Translations under genes and position numbers: made by a program
In this document: piece by piece, positions 1-8,012 of the stretch
Position numbering within the stretch: the stretch's first letter is position 1
How the letters are laid out: the number at the start of each line of letters is the position of its first letter
Notes under the pieces: model-generated
Database searches by the model: none
Told to the model about the DNA's origin: nothing
The model's input: only the letters and a program-made list of their open reading frames with translations
Assembly (NCBI GenBank): GCA_903910795.1
Contig: CAIWAX010000472.1
Location: 1-34,530, forward strand
DNA length: 34,530 bases
Source of the DNA: an uncultured Anaerolineae bacterium
Lineage (GTDB): Bacteria > Chloroflexota > Anaerolineae > Anaerolineales > Villigracilaceae
Direction: 5' to 3'

Positions 1-1
1 C

Positions 2-661
2 TACATCAAGCAATACATCCTTGATCATAACTTGAAGCCTGGGGATGCCCTTCCTTCCGAGGGACAATTGGTGGATGATCTGGGCGTTGGTAGAAGTTCG
101 GTCAGGGAAGCGGTTAAATCCCTGCAATCCGTGGGTATTGTTGATGTTCGTCAGGGGAATGGGCTTTATGTACGCGAACTTAACTTTGACCCCATGCTTG
201 AAGCGTTTATTTTTGGTATGCAATTCGATCCGAATACACTGGCCGAGCTATTTCAAATTCGTTCCTGGCTTGAAATTGCGGTCATTGGTGATGCAGTCGG
301 ACACCTCAGTGATGATGATTTATCCAGGCTGGAAGATGTTTTAAAGAAATGGGAAGAGCGGGTACGAGCAGGTGAGGAATATTCTGACCTTGATGAAACT
401 TTCCACCAAATTATTTATAACGTTTTGGATAACCAGACCATGATGAAACTCTTTTCAGCCTTCTGGGTATCTTTTACAAGCCTTGACAACAAGATCATTC
501 ATGATACTGACCCGGAAAATGTTCTCCTCTTACATCGTGGGATATTAGATGCAATTCGGATTCGTGATAGAGATCTAACCCGTAGAATGCTGTCGCAGCA
601 TTTTGTGCATGTCCGAAAACGGATCGACAACTATCTCGAAGGGAGCCAACCCAACAAATAA
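2..661 (+). CDS. FadR-subfamily GntR transcriptional regulator, 5' end cut by window edge
   Basis: A DNA-binding repressor or activator, probably responding to a small organic acid or sugar acid, as is usual for the FadR subfamily. The frame is open to the left edge and already encodes the end of the first wHTH helix (YIKQYIL) before the LKPGDALPSEGQL motif. The TTG at 32 is therefore not the real start, and the first residues lie outside the window. The wHTH runs to about the 60th visible residue (SSVREAVKSL recognition helix, then a QGNGLYV wing). An all-helical FCD ligand domain follows, with the DLDETFHQ...N and HRGILDAI...H patterns that normally hold a metal/carboxylate site. The gene is AT-rich like its right-hand neighbours. 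It converges on the leftward methyltransferase gene, so no regulated target can be named here. Family assignment is firm; the ligand is unknown. Confidence 0.93.
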   Translation, partial: YIKQYILDHNLKPGDALPSEGQLVDDLGVGRSSVREAVKSLQSVGIVDVRQGNGLYVRELNFDPMLEAFIFGMQFDPNTLAELFQIRSWLEIAVIGDAVGHLSDDDLSRLEDVLKKWEERVRAGEEYSDLDETFHQIIYNVLDNQTMMKLFSAFWVSFTSLDNKIIHDTDPENVLLLHRGILDAIRIRDRDLTRRMLSQHFVHVRKRIDNYLEGSQPNK

Positions 662-846
662 GTTGTTTACTTTAGTTTAGCCAAAAGTGGCGGAAGAATC
701 TTGAAAATACGGCAAAATGTTCGGCAATCAGGTAAGGCAAAAACCGAAAATTTCCTTCAAAACGATCAATCACCTAATAATATATTTTACGAACCCCATA
801 GGTACGCGCAGCAATTCTCAGTATGAATAAGACTGTGGAGGTCATA

Positions 847-1041
847 TTTCAAAAAACGCCCAAAATTTTCTGGTTCTAATGGAATTTGTGGTATAGATGT
901 TTTTTTTAACCGTTCACGAATACGGTGCGCCGCCTAATTCGTGAACATGTGCCCTGCGGGTTCGTGGCTTACACGGCGCTCCGCGTTCGTGGGTGGTTTC
1001 GCATCAAACCACAAAAAACATCAGAACCAGGCTTTTTGAAA
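847..1041. repeat. Nested imperfect palindrome filling the convergent gap 662-1050
   Basis: The gap between two convergent genes holds four nested pairs of inverted arms: 847-855 with 1033-1041 (TTTCAAAAA), 870-877 with 1023-1030 (CTGGTTCT), 896-905 with 1013-1022 (GATGTTTTTT), and 912-921 with 937-946 (GTTCACGAAT, perfect). A further small hairpin (GTGGTTT/AAACCAC) lies at 992-1012. The order and nesting suggest one folded element of about 195 bp, either a palindromic intergenic repeat, a MITE-like remnant, or a complex bidirectional transcription end. No open reading frame fits it. From 662 to 846 I see nothing recognisable. Confidence 0.6.
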
Positions 1042-1050
1042 AACGCTGGA

Positions 1051-1758
1051 TCAGGCTGGGCGCCATATGCCCACAATTGATTTCCCAAAAGAAAAATTAA
1101 AGATTGTATCCAGTTGTTTTGAGATTGGTACTATTCGTTGATCCCAAAACAAAATTTGGCTACGCGTTGGCATGCTTTGCCGTAACAAGATACGGTTTGC
1201 AGTCGATAAAAGGATGCCTGCCGAATCTAAATAGATTATTTTTTCAAGCACGCAGTTTTTGGGTGTGAGAGCAGAGAGTGTCTTTTTTGAATATCTACGG
1301 TAATGTCCGATTGCTTGATCAAAAGGTGTGAACAACCATTGGTGAGCCGGGGAAAGCACAATGAGAGAACCATTTGGCAGAAGATGTTCGGCGGCATTCT
1401 CCAACTCAATGCCATCATCCTTGATGTGCTCAAGGACATCAACATATAAGATCGTATCAAATAATTCATATTTTCCAAGACTTTGGATTGTTCCCAATCG
1501 GGTCGAGCATATGGTTGGCAGACTTCCATTTTGGATAGCCTGATCCATTACTTTTACGAAACTATCATCTGGCTCAAGACAAACCCATCTTTTGCTGTTG
1601 CCTGAGCAAAGGGCTTCTGTGGTTGCGCCCATACCGGCGCCTACCTCTAAAACTTGCTCTCCAAAGAATGGCGAAATGATGGATTTGTAATATGATTTCC
1701 AATTTTTTGCCTGGGCAAAAAGTTCCAATTCACTACCGATATAGGCAAATGAGCTCAT
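1051..1758 (-). CDS. Class I SAM-dependent methyltransferase (235 aa)
   Basis: Transfers a methyl group from S-adenosylmethionine to an unidentified, possibly glycan or lipid-linked, acceptor. Motif I (VLEVGAGMG) spans residues 36-44 and the acidic residue that binds the SAM ribose is in CLEPD (E62). A VLEHI motif follows, then the post-motif III segment LLPNGSLIVLSPAHQWLF, as in the Methyltransf_11/23 families. Length is typical for a single-domain Rossmann methyltransferase. Its ATG overlaps the stop of the upstream GT2 gene by 4 nt (ATGA), so the two are probably translationally coupled. The pairing with a polyprenyl-phosphate glycosyltransferase suggests modification of a surface sugar or its lipid carrier. 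The substrate cannot be read from the sequence. Confidence 0.88.
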   Translation of the reverse strand: MSSFAYIGSELELFAQAKNWKSYYKSIISPFFGEQVLEVGAGMGATTEALCSGNSKRWVCLEPDDSFVKVMDQAIQNGSLPTICSTRLGTIQSLGKYELFDTILYVDVLEHIKDDGIELENAAEHLLPNGSLIVLSPAHQWLFTPFDQAIGHYRRYSKKTLSALTPKNCVLEKIIYLDSAGILLSTANRILLRQSMPTRSQILFWDQRIVPISKQLDTIFNFSFGKSIVGIWRPA

Positions 1759-2723
1759 TTAGGATACTCCGTTAATATATCAATGATGTAATCCTTGTAA
1801 TCTTTTGCAGGAATAAAAGCTTTATTACTGCGAAAGCTCAGTACAAGAAAGGAAAATGATGCCAGAAAAAAAACTGATTGGAATAAAACAACCACCAACC
1901 CCAGGGCAACAGTTGTAGCCCAGCCCGGGATCGCAAACGGTGTCACAAAACGGATGAATACCGTAATTACAAACCCGATTACCGTCAAGATGATAACCGA
2001 GATAGAAAACAAGATCAGTCTAATTGCAACCACATCAAGGTAGACTGAAATGGCGCTCATCCCATGCGTAATTAGCTTGACAAAATTCATTTGAGATTTA
2101 CCTTTGTATCGCTTTCCACGAATAGATGGGATCGTACTCATAGGTAAACCGGAATGAACCACTCCAGCAGCAAAATGATTCCAGATCTCAGGTAAATAAA
2201 CCACTCGTTTCAATGCAGACCATGGCAAGGCTGAGAAATTTCCGAAAGAAATATTTCTACCAGTGAGTATTTGAAAAAGCAATCGGTATAGAGCGTAAAA
2301 AACAATAAAAAGAAAGCCTTCCGAGCGGCGGGAGCGTTCTGCAAAAATGATCTTTTCTGGATTTTCTTGCAGCTTTTTTAGCAATTCCAAAATATCAACC
2401 GGGCGGTCTTCGCCATCACAATCCATTACAACTACCGGGGATGAGTAATTATCTTTAACATACGCCAGCCCAATGGCGATGGCTTTCTGATGCCCCAGGT
2501 TGCGAGCGAGGTCCATAATTTCAACACGCTGAATATTAGAAAAAGTAGGCCAACTTTCAGATAGATACTCTCTTTGAGTGGAACCATCATCTATCGCTAC
2601 AACTGTAGCCACAAGTTCCGGATTACCTGTATGAAGAGTGTGATCTATCCCGCTTAATAGATTCTTGAAAGAGGGCCAATCGTTGTAAACAGGTGTCAGA
2701 ATTACTATTTTTTCGAAGGTCAT
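1755..2723 (-). CDS. GT2-family glycosyltransferase, DPM1/GtrB-like, with C-terminal membrane anchor
   Basis: Probably transfers a sugar from a nucleotide donor to a polyprenyl phosphate on the cytoplasmic face. The 322-aa protein opens with the GT-A signature TPVYND (residues 10-15), AIDDGST (D45/D46) and the metal-binding MDCDGEDRP segment (D101, D103, D106). After about residue 225 there are two long hydrophobic segments that match the two C-terminal helices of GtrB/ArnC-type enzymes. A ribosome site AAGGA lies 4 nt before the ATG. It sits between a GT-C-like integral membrane protein, 64 nt upstream, and a methyltransferase overlapping by 4 nt. The three-gene layout resembles flippase/GT-C glucosylation modules, but the sugar is unknown. 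Confidence 0.88.
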   Translation of the reverse strand: MTFEKIVILTPVYNDWPSFKNLLSGIDHTLHTGNPELVATVVAIDDGSTQREYLSESWPTFSNIQRVEIMDLARNLGHQKAIAIGLAYVKDNYSSPVVVMDCDGEDRPVDILELLKKLQENPEKIIFAERSRRSEGFLFIVFYALYRLLFQILTGRNISFGNFSALPWSALKRVVYLPEIWNHFAAGVVHSGLPMSTIPSIRGKRYKGKSQMNFVKLITHGMSAISVYLDVVAIRLILFSISVIILTVIGFVITVFIRFVTPFAIPGWATTVALGLVVVLFQSVFFLASFSFLVLSFRSNKAFIPAKDYKDYIIDILTEYPK

Positions 2724-2787
2724 ACATTCCTTAATGGAATTGGTCTCATGGATGAGTGTTCACATGCCCTGGAGATGGGCAGAAGAG

Positions 2788-4494
2788 TTATGGGGCATCA
2801 TATTCGTGTGAAGTCCAAAGAACGCCAGATTCTTCCCCGTTCTCTACTAATATCCCGATGGCATATTTCCCACTAGGGATATCGTAATTATTTATAAAGC
2901 CCTCATAACCGGAGGAATTATATAAAGTACCGACATGATAAAAATCTGAAACATCGGGCCGTGGCAGGCGTGATATTTTCAATCTTAACAGCTTTGACTT
3001 ACTTTTTAGTATCAGCCAAATGTTTGATTGAGCAGAGTTGATATTCGGCAGGATTGCCCAGCCAATGATTTTTCCTCCAGAAAAATAATCAACCATCCCG
3101 CTTAGTTCCTGTTTATTTTTTCCCTTGATCGAATATATTTCAGGAGAAAGCACGGAAGTTGGATGGAACTGGTAAATTCCCGCTACTCTGGCAGCCTTCA
3201 AGATATTGCTTGCGTGTATTGCCGCAGGATAAATATCTATTAAAGAAGCTGCGTCGCCAAATTTTTCAAACCCGCTGATCGCGTTAATTTTTTGATATTG
3301 ATTATTTTTATAAACCGCGACAAAACCTTGATTGAAAAATCCAACCCAAAACAAGGCTATGCTGATCACAATGGCTAAAAAGAGTGCAATGCGTTTGGAA
3401 TTCTCGTGTCTCAAACTAAAAAGCATGGCATAAGCAGATGCCAAAAGAATGCCAGAATATGGAATATATTTGGGCACAAGTGCAGAAAGCGCACCCAATT
3501 GAGAACGGGTAGCCGCAGCAAGACCATCTGCTAATAGAATTGTAATAAACAGCCAAACGGGAAAATCAGCTTCCGGCTTGGGTGTTATAAGGTAGGCCAG
3601 GAAGAATATGAGAATCGGCCCAAAGATCAAAGCGCCGATCGTGGTTGTCAACACGGGGCTCAAAACTTGAAACAATGAGCCAATAAATGTGAAGAAAAAT
3701 TGAGTGAATTGAACCAGGTTCAATCCCGCAACTGGTAGCAGTGAAGTGATCGATGTAACAGCTTTTCCAGTTGAGGGTGTCTTCAAGCCAATAAAATAAA
3801 CACAGAAAATAATGAAGGCATAAACTAGGAACCACCCCAATGATTTCCATTTTCGCTTGTACAACAAATAAAAAACACCGACTGGAATTAGAGCAAGCCC
3901 ACTACCAAAAGAAAAAATTGCGCAGGCCAAACAGACGTAAGTCCACTTCCAGTTATCTTTGATAAGAAAAAATAAAAATAAAAAGATAAATAAATCAGCC
4001 AAGAAGTAAGGTGCGGAGCCCATGGCCCAGGTTGCGCTTTCGTTGGCGGCCAGGTTGAACAAAAAATAAGGCACGGGTAATAAAATCCATGGATTAATCT
4101 TTTTACCCCTGGGACGGAACTGGTACGCCACAAAAAGAACCGAGAAAACCCAGACCAGGTTGGCGAAAATATTTACATATCTAAAATTTGATGCTCCCGA
4201 TAAATAATATTGGATAAGAAATACGATTTTGGCCGTGATGACTCTATGTTCGTTGGCCTGCGTGAATATGATCTGGAGCTTTTGAAGCCAGTTATTCGTG
4301 GAAACAAAGCTAATTACATTCGCAAGAATATCAAAATCATCCCAATAAGGTATATTTATGGAATATTTCCACACAAACCATCCATAAATCGCCATTGGCA
4401 CGAAAAATAACAACCAGCCTAATCCCTCCACCAGCTTCGAAAAAAGAGGAGCCTGGGATTGATTCAGGGTGATAAGTTTTCCCCAAAATTTCAT
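2788..4494 (-). CDS. Multi-pass membrane protein, GT-C glycosyltransferase-like (568 aa)
   Basis: Integral membrane protein with roughly 11-12 hydrophobic helices followed by a soluble C-terminal domain of about 110 residues. I place the start at 4494 (MKFWGK), because AAGAAGGAT ends 4 nt before this ATG. The frame can be extended 19 codons upstream, but no site supports that. Just after the first helix is an acidic loop, IPYWDDFD, where GT-C enzymes such as ArnT and GtrC-like proteins carry catalytic acidic residues. The C-terminal part contains GGKIIGWAI, then a PRPDV segment and a YEGF...SGKYAIGI segment, which looks like an immunoglobulin- or carbohydrate-binding-type beta domain. It is first in a leftward operon with GT2 and methyltransferase genes, fitting a role using polyprenyl-linked sugars on the outer face. 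The GT-C assignment is inference. Confidence 0.6.
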   Translation of the reverse strand: MKFWGKLITLNQSQAPLFSKLVEGLGWLLFFVPMAIYGWFVWKYSINIPYWDDFDILANVISFVSTNNWLQKLQIIFTQANEHRVITAKIVFLIQYYLSGASNFRYVNIFANLVWVFSVLFVAYQFRPRGKKINPWILLPVPYFLFNLAANESATWAMGSAPYFLADLFIFLFLFFLIKDNWKWTYVCLACAIFSFGSGLALIPVGVFYLLYKRKWKSLGWFLVYAFIIFCVYFIGLKTPSTGKAVTSITSLLPVAGLNLVQFTQFFFTFIGSLFQVLSPVLTTTIGALIFGPILIFFLAYLITPKPEADFPVWLFITILLADGLAAATRSQLGALSALVPKYIPYSGILLASAYAMLFSLRHENSKRIALFLAIVISIALFWVGFFNQGFVAVYKNNQYQKINAISGFEKFGDAASLIDIYPAAIHASNILKAARVAGIYQFHPTSVLSPEIYSIKGKNKQELSGMVDYFSGGKIIGWAILPNINSAQSNIWLILKSKSKLLRLKISRLPRPDVSDFYHVGTLYNSSGYEGFINNYDIPSGKYAIGILVENGEESGVLWTSHEYDAP

Positions 4495-4660
4495 GTTTAT
4501 CCTTCTTTGGAAAGCATTTTGGGAGTATTGGCTGGAATCATACTCGCGCAAATCAGTGAATTTTAAAATCTGGGATTAAAATTAATAGCACCCATCCGTT
4601 AGCTGGCGATTATAAGTTATTTTCTGTGGGCTGGTAATAGCACTGCCAGCCAGGGTCAGT

Positions 4661-4858
4661 GCTTTCTTAAAGTCGTGTTTGTGAAAGGGATTTACACAAA
4701 TCCGTAAAATTGTTGTCTTTGCGAGCCGCCGCTTTTGTATTTCCCGAAGGGCAGCGGGACGATGTTGGCGGCGTGGCAATCTCCAAATAGTGGGGGAGTT
4801 CGCCACGTCGCGGAGAGCACGCTCCTCGCGATGACAATTGCTTGGGCCTTAAGAAAGC
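4661..4858. repeat. Palindromic intergenic repeat in the divergent gap 4495-5049
   Basis: Outer arms GCTTTCTTAA (4661-4670) and TTAAGAAAGC (4849-4858) are perfectly complementary. Inside are arms starting AATTGT (4708) and ending ACAATT (4839). The inner arms carry partly complementary blocks: TGCGAG with CTCCTCGCG, and GGCGTGGCAATCTCC with GGGAGTTCGCCACGTCG. The wording (GTGGCAATCTCC, CTCCTCGCGATGACA) resembles a class of palindromic repeats that I recall scattered through Chloroflexi and other genomes. I cannot check copy number. The remainder of the 555-bp gap has short similar blocks (CAGCCAGGG at about 4647 and 4864) and an AT-rich stretch at 5002-5020 (ATATAAAATAA) that could be part of the promoter of the following gene, without a good -35. 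Confidence 0.6.
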
Positions 4859-5049
4859 CCTGCAGCCAGGGATTCTGGTCTGAACAGCACTCCGGTGGGT
4901 AAAAAAAAGGGTCACATCACAAAAATTCGATTACAATCCCAAGCAAAAACCGGGATTATTCCATCCAAGGCACAACACAATATCCCTGCTCATAATTGCC
5001 TTTAACCATATAAAATAAACCTGCCCCACCCTTTATCACTGGAGAGAAC

Positions 5050-6054
5050 ATGCCTTACAACGCCTCTGACACTCGCTACAACAACATGACTTACAAACGC
5101 ACTGGCCGCAGCGGGCTGAAATTGCCGCTGATCTCGCTCGGTTTCTGGTACAACTTTGGCGGCCTGGACTCGTTTGAGAACGGGCGCGCCATGGCGCGCC
5201 GCGCCTTCGATATGGGCGTCACGCACTTTGACCTGGCTAACAACTACGGCCCCCCGCCCGGCTCGGCTGAAGAAAACTTTGGCCTGCTTATGCGGCAGGA
5301 TTTCCGCCCCTACCGCGATGAGCTGATCATCTCAACCAAGGCCGGTTACGATATGTGGCCCGGGCCTTACGGCGAATGGGGCTCGCGCAAATACCTGCTG
5401 GCCAGCCTGGATCAATCCCTCAAGCGCATGGGCCTGGATTATGTGGATATCTTTTACAGCCACCGCCCTGACCCCGAAACGCCCATGGAAGAAACCATGA
5501 GCGCACTGGACGCGGCCGTGCGCCAGGGCAAAGCCCTGTACGTGGGAATTTCATCTTATTCGCCCGAACAAACCCAGGAAGCCGCCCAGATTTTGCATCA
5601 GATGGGCACTCCCTGCCTGATCCACCAGCCATCTTACAGCATGTTCAACCGCTGGGTGGAAAACGGTCTGCTGGATGTGCTGGATCAAGAGGGCATCGGC
5701 GCGATCGCCTTCTCGCCGCTGGCCCAGGGTCAACTCACCGACCGTTACCTGAACGGTATCCCGACCGGGGCGCGCGCCACCAAGACCGAGCGCGTCTGGC
5801 TGACGCCCGAGGATGTCAAACGCAACCTGGGCAAAATCCAGAAGCTGAATGACCTGGCCCAAAACCGCGGGCAAAAACTCTCCCAAATGGCGATCGCCTG
5901 GGTGCTGCGCAAGCCGCAGATTACTTCGGCGCTGATCGGCGCCAGCAGCGTCAGCCAGTTGGATGACAACCTGGCCGCCCTGAACAACCTTTCGTTCTCC
6001 CAGGAAGAATTGGACGCCATCGACGCGATTCTGTCCGGGAGTAACCAAAAATAA
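5050..6054 (+). CDS. gpr: Aldo-keto reductase, L-glyceraldehyde 3-phosphate reductase (YghZ/Gpr) type
   Basis: Cytosolic NADPH-dependent reductase of the AKR14 type. In E. coli, YghZ reduces L-glyceraldehyde 3-phosphate and detoxifies methylglyoxal. The 334-aa protein is very close to YghZ in signature blocks: FDLANNYGPPPGSAEENFG, STKAGYDMWPGPYG, GSRKYLLASLDQSLKRMG and FYSHR. These supply the catalytic tetrad Asp and Tyr (DLANNY), Lys (STKAG) and His (YSHR). Later come GISSYSPEQ, IHQPSY, AFSPLAQG and the NADP-binding ALIGASSVSQL. The upstream ATG at 5050 is preferred over the internal ATG at 5086, because the N-terminal extension before the second Met matches the family and GGAGAG lies 4 nt upstream. 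It stands alone, followed by a strong hairpin. The preceding gap carries a palindromic repeat. Confidence 0.95.
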   Translation: MPYNASDTRYNNMTYKRTGRSGLKLPLISLGFWYNFGGLDSFENGRAMARRAFDMGVTHFDLANNYGPPPGSAEENFGLLMRQDFRPYRDELIISTKAGYDMWPGPYGEWGSRKYLLASLDQSLKRMGLDYVDIFYSHRPDPETPMEETMSALDAAVRQGKALYVGISSYSPEQTQEAAQILHQMGTPCLIHQPSYSMFNRWVENGLLDVLDQEGIGAIAFSPLAQGQLTDRYLNGIPTGARATKTERVWLTPEDVKRNLGKIQKLNDLAQNRGQKLSQMAIAWVLRKPQITSALIGASSVSQLDDNLAALNNLSFSQEELDAIDAILSGSNQK

Positions 6055-6097
6055 AATAATTCCGGGCCGCGAGATGCTTGCGAGCCCGGAATTATTT
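6054..6097. terminator. Hairpin directly at the gpr stop codon
   Basis: Two perfectly complementary 14-nt arms, AAATAATTCCGGGC (6054-6067) and GCCCGGAATTATTT (6084-6097), are separated by 16 nt. The GC core is flanked by A/T tracts on both sides, so it can act as an intrinsic terminator, although the U-tract is interrupted. It starts at the last base of the gpr stop codon and ends 22 nt before the next gene. Confidence 0.7.
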
Positions 6098-6119
6098 ACC
6101 CCTCAAAGAGGAAGACGGT

Positions 6120-6416
6120 ATGAATTTTTTCAAAAAATTGTTTTCGAGCCGGCCCGATCCTGCTGATAAAAAATACTACACCTTCCATGTAAAATGCCGC
6201 CGCTGCGGCGAAATCATTGAAGGCCGCGTGGATCTGGAACATAACCTGAGCGAGGAATATGAAGATGAGAGCCGCTTTTTTTACTGCCGCAAGGTGTTGA
6301 TGGGGGATGGGCAAAACCGCTGCTACCAGCAGATTGAAGTTGGGCTGAAATTCGATGCGAACCGTAAGTTGCTGGAGCGGCGCATCGAAGCTGGCGGCGA
6401 CTTTGTGGATGAGTAA
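6120..6416 (+). CDS. Small zinc-ribbon-like protein, 98 aa, function unknown
   Basis: I do not recognise a named family. The start at 6120 is chosen because AGAGGAAG lies 6 nt upstream; the frame extends back to an ATG at 6078, but that falls inside the preceding hairpin. A short basic N-terminus (MNFFKKLFSSRP) precedes CRRCGEIIEGRVDLEHNLS, a CxxC knuckle, then a spacer and FYCRKVLMGDGQNRCYQ with two further cysteines. The four cysteines could bind one zinc. No membrane segment or signal peptide is seen. The final third is charged and probably helical. It lies alone between gpr and the convergent holA. Between it and holA is only a weak inverted repeat (AGAAAGT/ACTTTCT, about 6431-6465). Confidence 0.75.
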   Translation: MNFFKKLFSSRPDPADKKYYTFHVKCRRCGEIIEGRVDLEHNLSEEYEDESRFFYCRKVLMGDGQNRCYQQIEVGLKFDANRKLLERRIEAGGDFVDE

Positions 6417-6460
6417 CTGGAATGAAGAGAAAGTTGCTATGCTGAACTTATGGGTACTTT

Positions 6461-7489
6461 CTATTGCCTGCCGCCCGCCAGCTCCACGATCAAAATATCC
6501 AGGGAGGCATCCAGCGGCATGCCGCCGGTTTTGGCGGCTTCATCCATCAAGAGTAGGCGGTGATAAATGGCCTTCAGGGTTGCCAGCGTAAAACTGCGCG
6601 CCTGCGTGTAAGACTTCTCAGCGACAAACGGGTGCACGCCCAGCGCCTCGGTGACATCCGGCAACGTGCCGCCGTCATCCATCACATCCCGCGCCAGCGT
6701 CAACAGGCGGAACTGGCGCACCACCATCCCAAACACCTCAAAGGCGTCTTTTTCTTCCAGCAGCCGGTGGAACAAAAGCTGCGCCTTTTTGCCATCCTGC
6801 TTGCCAAGCGCATCCACCAGATCAAAGATGTCCACACTGGCGGTCACAATGCTGACCGCTTCCACATCTTCCACGCCAATGGCATGGGCGTAGTTGACAT
6901 ACGTCAGCAGCTTGGTGATCTCCAGCGCGGCCTGGCGGGTATTATCCCCGGTCATCTCGGCCAACCGGGCGGCCGCGCCGGGTTCGATGCCGCCGCCCTG
7001 CCGCCGGGCTTCCGCCACGATCCAACCAGGCATTTCCCGTGAGGTTGGCAGCATAAAGGCTTTGAACTCGGCCTTCCCGGGGTTCTTGCTTACCCATTTA
7101 ACCAGCCAGTGATTGGGGATATCCCTGGGCTTGATCTCCTCGGGGTCCAGAATCACCAGGCGGGTGAAACCAGGCACGCCATCCAGAAAAGCCGTAAATT
7201 TCTTATGCCCGTCCTGCCCGGTGTAGCGTTTGGAAACATGTTCAAGCACCACCAGGCGCCGGTCCGCCAGAAACGGCATGGAACTGACGGCTTTATTCAA
7301 CTCTTGCTCGCTGACGGTGCGCGCATCCAGTTGGGATGTATTCATGCCCGCCGTAGTCGGGTCGCTGAACTTCGCGCTGAATTTATCCACCTGTTTGTGA
7401 ATGGCAAACTCATCGCTGCCGAAATAGAAGTGAATGTGCACAGCACTTTGCGCAGCACTTTGCGATTTGCTAAGTAAATCGTCTGGCAT
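6461..7489 (-). CDS. holA: DNA polymerase III subunit delta
   Basis: Clamp-loader subunit that opens the beta sliding clamp during chromosome replication. The 342-aa length fits bacterial HolA. Recognisable family blocks are HFYFGSDEFAIHKQVDKF near the N-terminus, MPFLADRRLVVLEHV (beta strand and clamp-binding side), the ...RLAEMTGDNTRQAALEITKLLTYV segment, and IFDLVDALGKQDGKKAQLLFHRLLEE...FGMVVRQFRLL in the collar region. The delta subunit is AAA+-shaped but lacks Walker motifs, as here. The start at 7489 has GGAAGGTT 6 nt upstream. Residues 7-15 come from a small tandem repeat (CGCAGCACTTTG twice, around 7440-7466), giving SQSAAQSA. It follows a DUF6391-type gene by 17 nt and is probably co-transcribed with it. 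Confidence 0.95.
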   Translation of the reverse strand: MPDDLLSKSQSAAQSAVHIHFYFGSDEFAIHKQVDKFSAKFSDPTTAGMNTSQLDARTVSEQELNKAVSSMPFLADRRLVVLEHVSKRYTGQDGHKKFTAFLDGVPGFTRLVILDPEEIKPRDIPNHWLVKWVSKNPGKAEFKAFMLPTSREMPGWIVAEARRQGGGIEPGAAARLAEMTGDNTRQAALEITKLLTYVNYAHAIGVEDVEAVSIVTASVDIFDLVDALGKQDGKKAQLLFHRLLEEKDAFEVFGMVVRQFRLLTLARDVMDDGGTLPDVTEALGVHPFVAEKSYTQARSFTLATLKAIYHRLLLMDEAAKTGGMPLDASLDILIVELAGGRQ

Positions 7490-7506
7490 GCGATAACCTT
7501 CCGGGC

Positions 7507-8004
7507 TCAGCCGGTTGTCACCACGCGGTGCATGTTATTCGCCAGCGGGTAAACATCCACCAGCAGCATATCCCCCGGGTCAGCCTGGGTGGTCACGTTC
7601 TTTTGCAAGGTCATGCCCAGCGGCTGGCCGACCACGAAAGCCACAATCGAGAGCAGCATCACGAGTGGGAAGCGCTCCCAGCGTTCGCTGTTGTTACGGG
7701 TTCCGCTCATCCCGATCATCGCAGACAGGGCTGCCAGCCCACCGATCACGGCGTAATTGGTACCGCAGCCTTCATGGATGGCAAGCTGGGCTTCGCCGTT
7801 CTGCAGGCGGGTCAGCGCTTCGCTGACGGCTTCACGCACCGCCTCGGTGGGTAGGTCGCCGATCAGTACAAATCCGGTCGGGTTGGAATGACCTGCCATC
7901 CGCCGGCCCGGGAAGCGGGCGGCCAGGATGTGAATGGTGGCATGTTCCAGCGCATGGTTGCGGCGCGTTTCGCCAATATAAGGGGCTTCAAGAATGTCAT
8001 TCAT
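7507..8004 (-). CDS. DUF6391-type membrane protein, 165 aa
   Basis: Function unknown. The N-terminus has the RRNHALEHATIHIL block and, further on, LAIHEGCGTNYAV, which I associate with the DUF6391 family found in cyanobacteria and Chloroflexi. The conserved His/Glu/Cys residues could suggest metal binding or catalysis, but that is inference. Two hydrophobic stretches follow (around residues 90-105 and 115-132), so it is probably a membrane protein. No Shine-Dalgarno is visible before the ATG at 8004. A TATAAA box lies only 8 nt upstream of it, so the mRNA may be almost leaderless. It is followed after 17 nt by holA, an arrangement that suggests one transcript. Nothing in the sequence ties it to replication. 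Confidence 0.75.
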   Translation of the reverse strand: MNDILEAPYIGETRRNHALEHATIHILAARFPGRRMAGHSNPTGFVLIGDLPTEAVREAVSEALTRLQNGEAQLAIHEGCGTNYAVIGGLAALSAMIGMSGTRNNSERWERFPLVMLLSIVAFVVGQPLGMTLQKNVTTQADPGDMLLVDVYPLANNMHRVVTTG

Positions 8005-8012
8005 ACTGTTAT

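Noticed and set aside
4582-4915. Overlapping minus-strand reading frames of 74-82 aa in the divergent gap
   Set aside because: They lie within the palindromic repeat, have no ribosome site and encode low-complexity Arg/Pro-rich peptides.
5551-6048. Long antisense frame opposite gpr (165 aa)
   Set aside because: It is a shadow of a GC-rich, strongly conserved gene. The plus-strand protein carries the complete AKR motif set.
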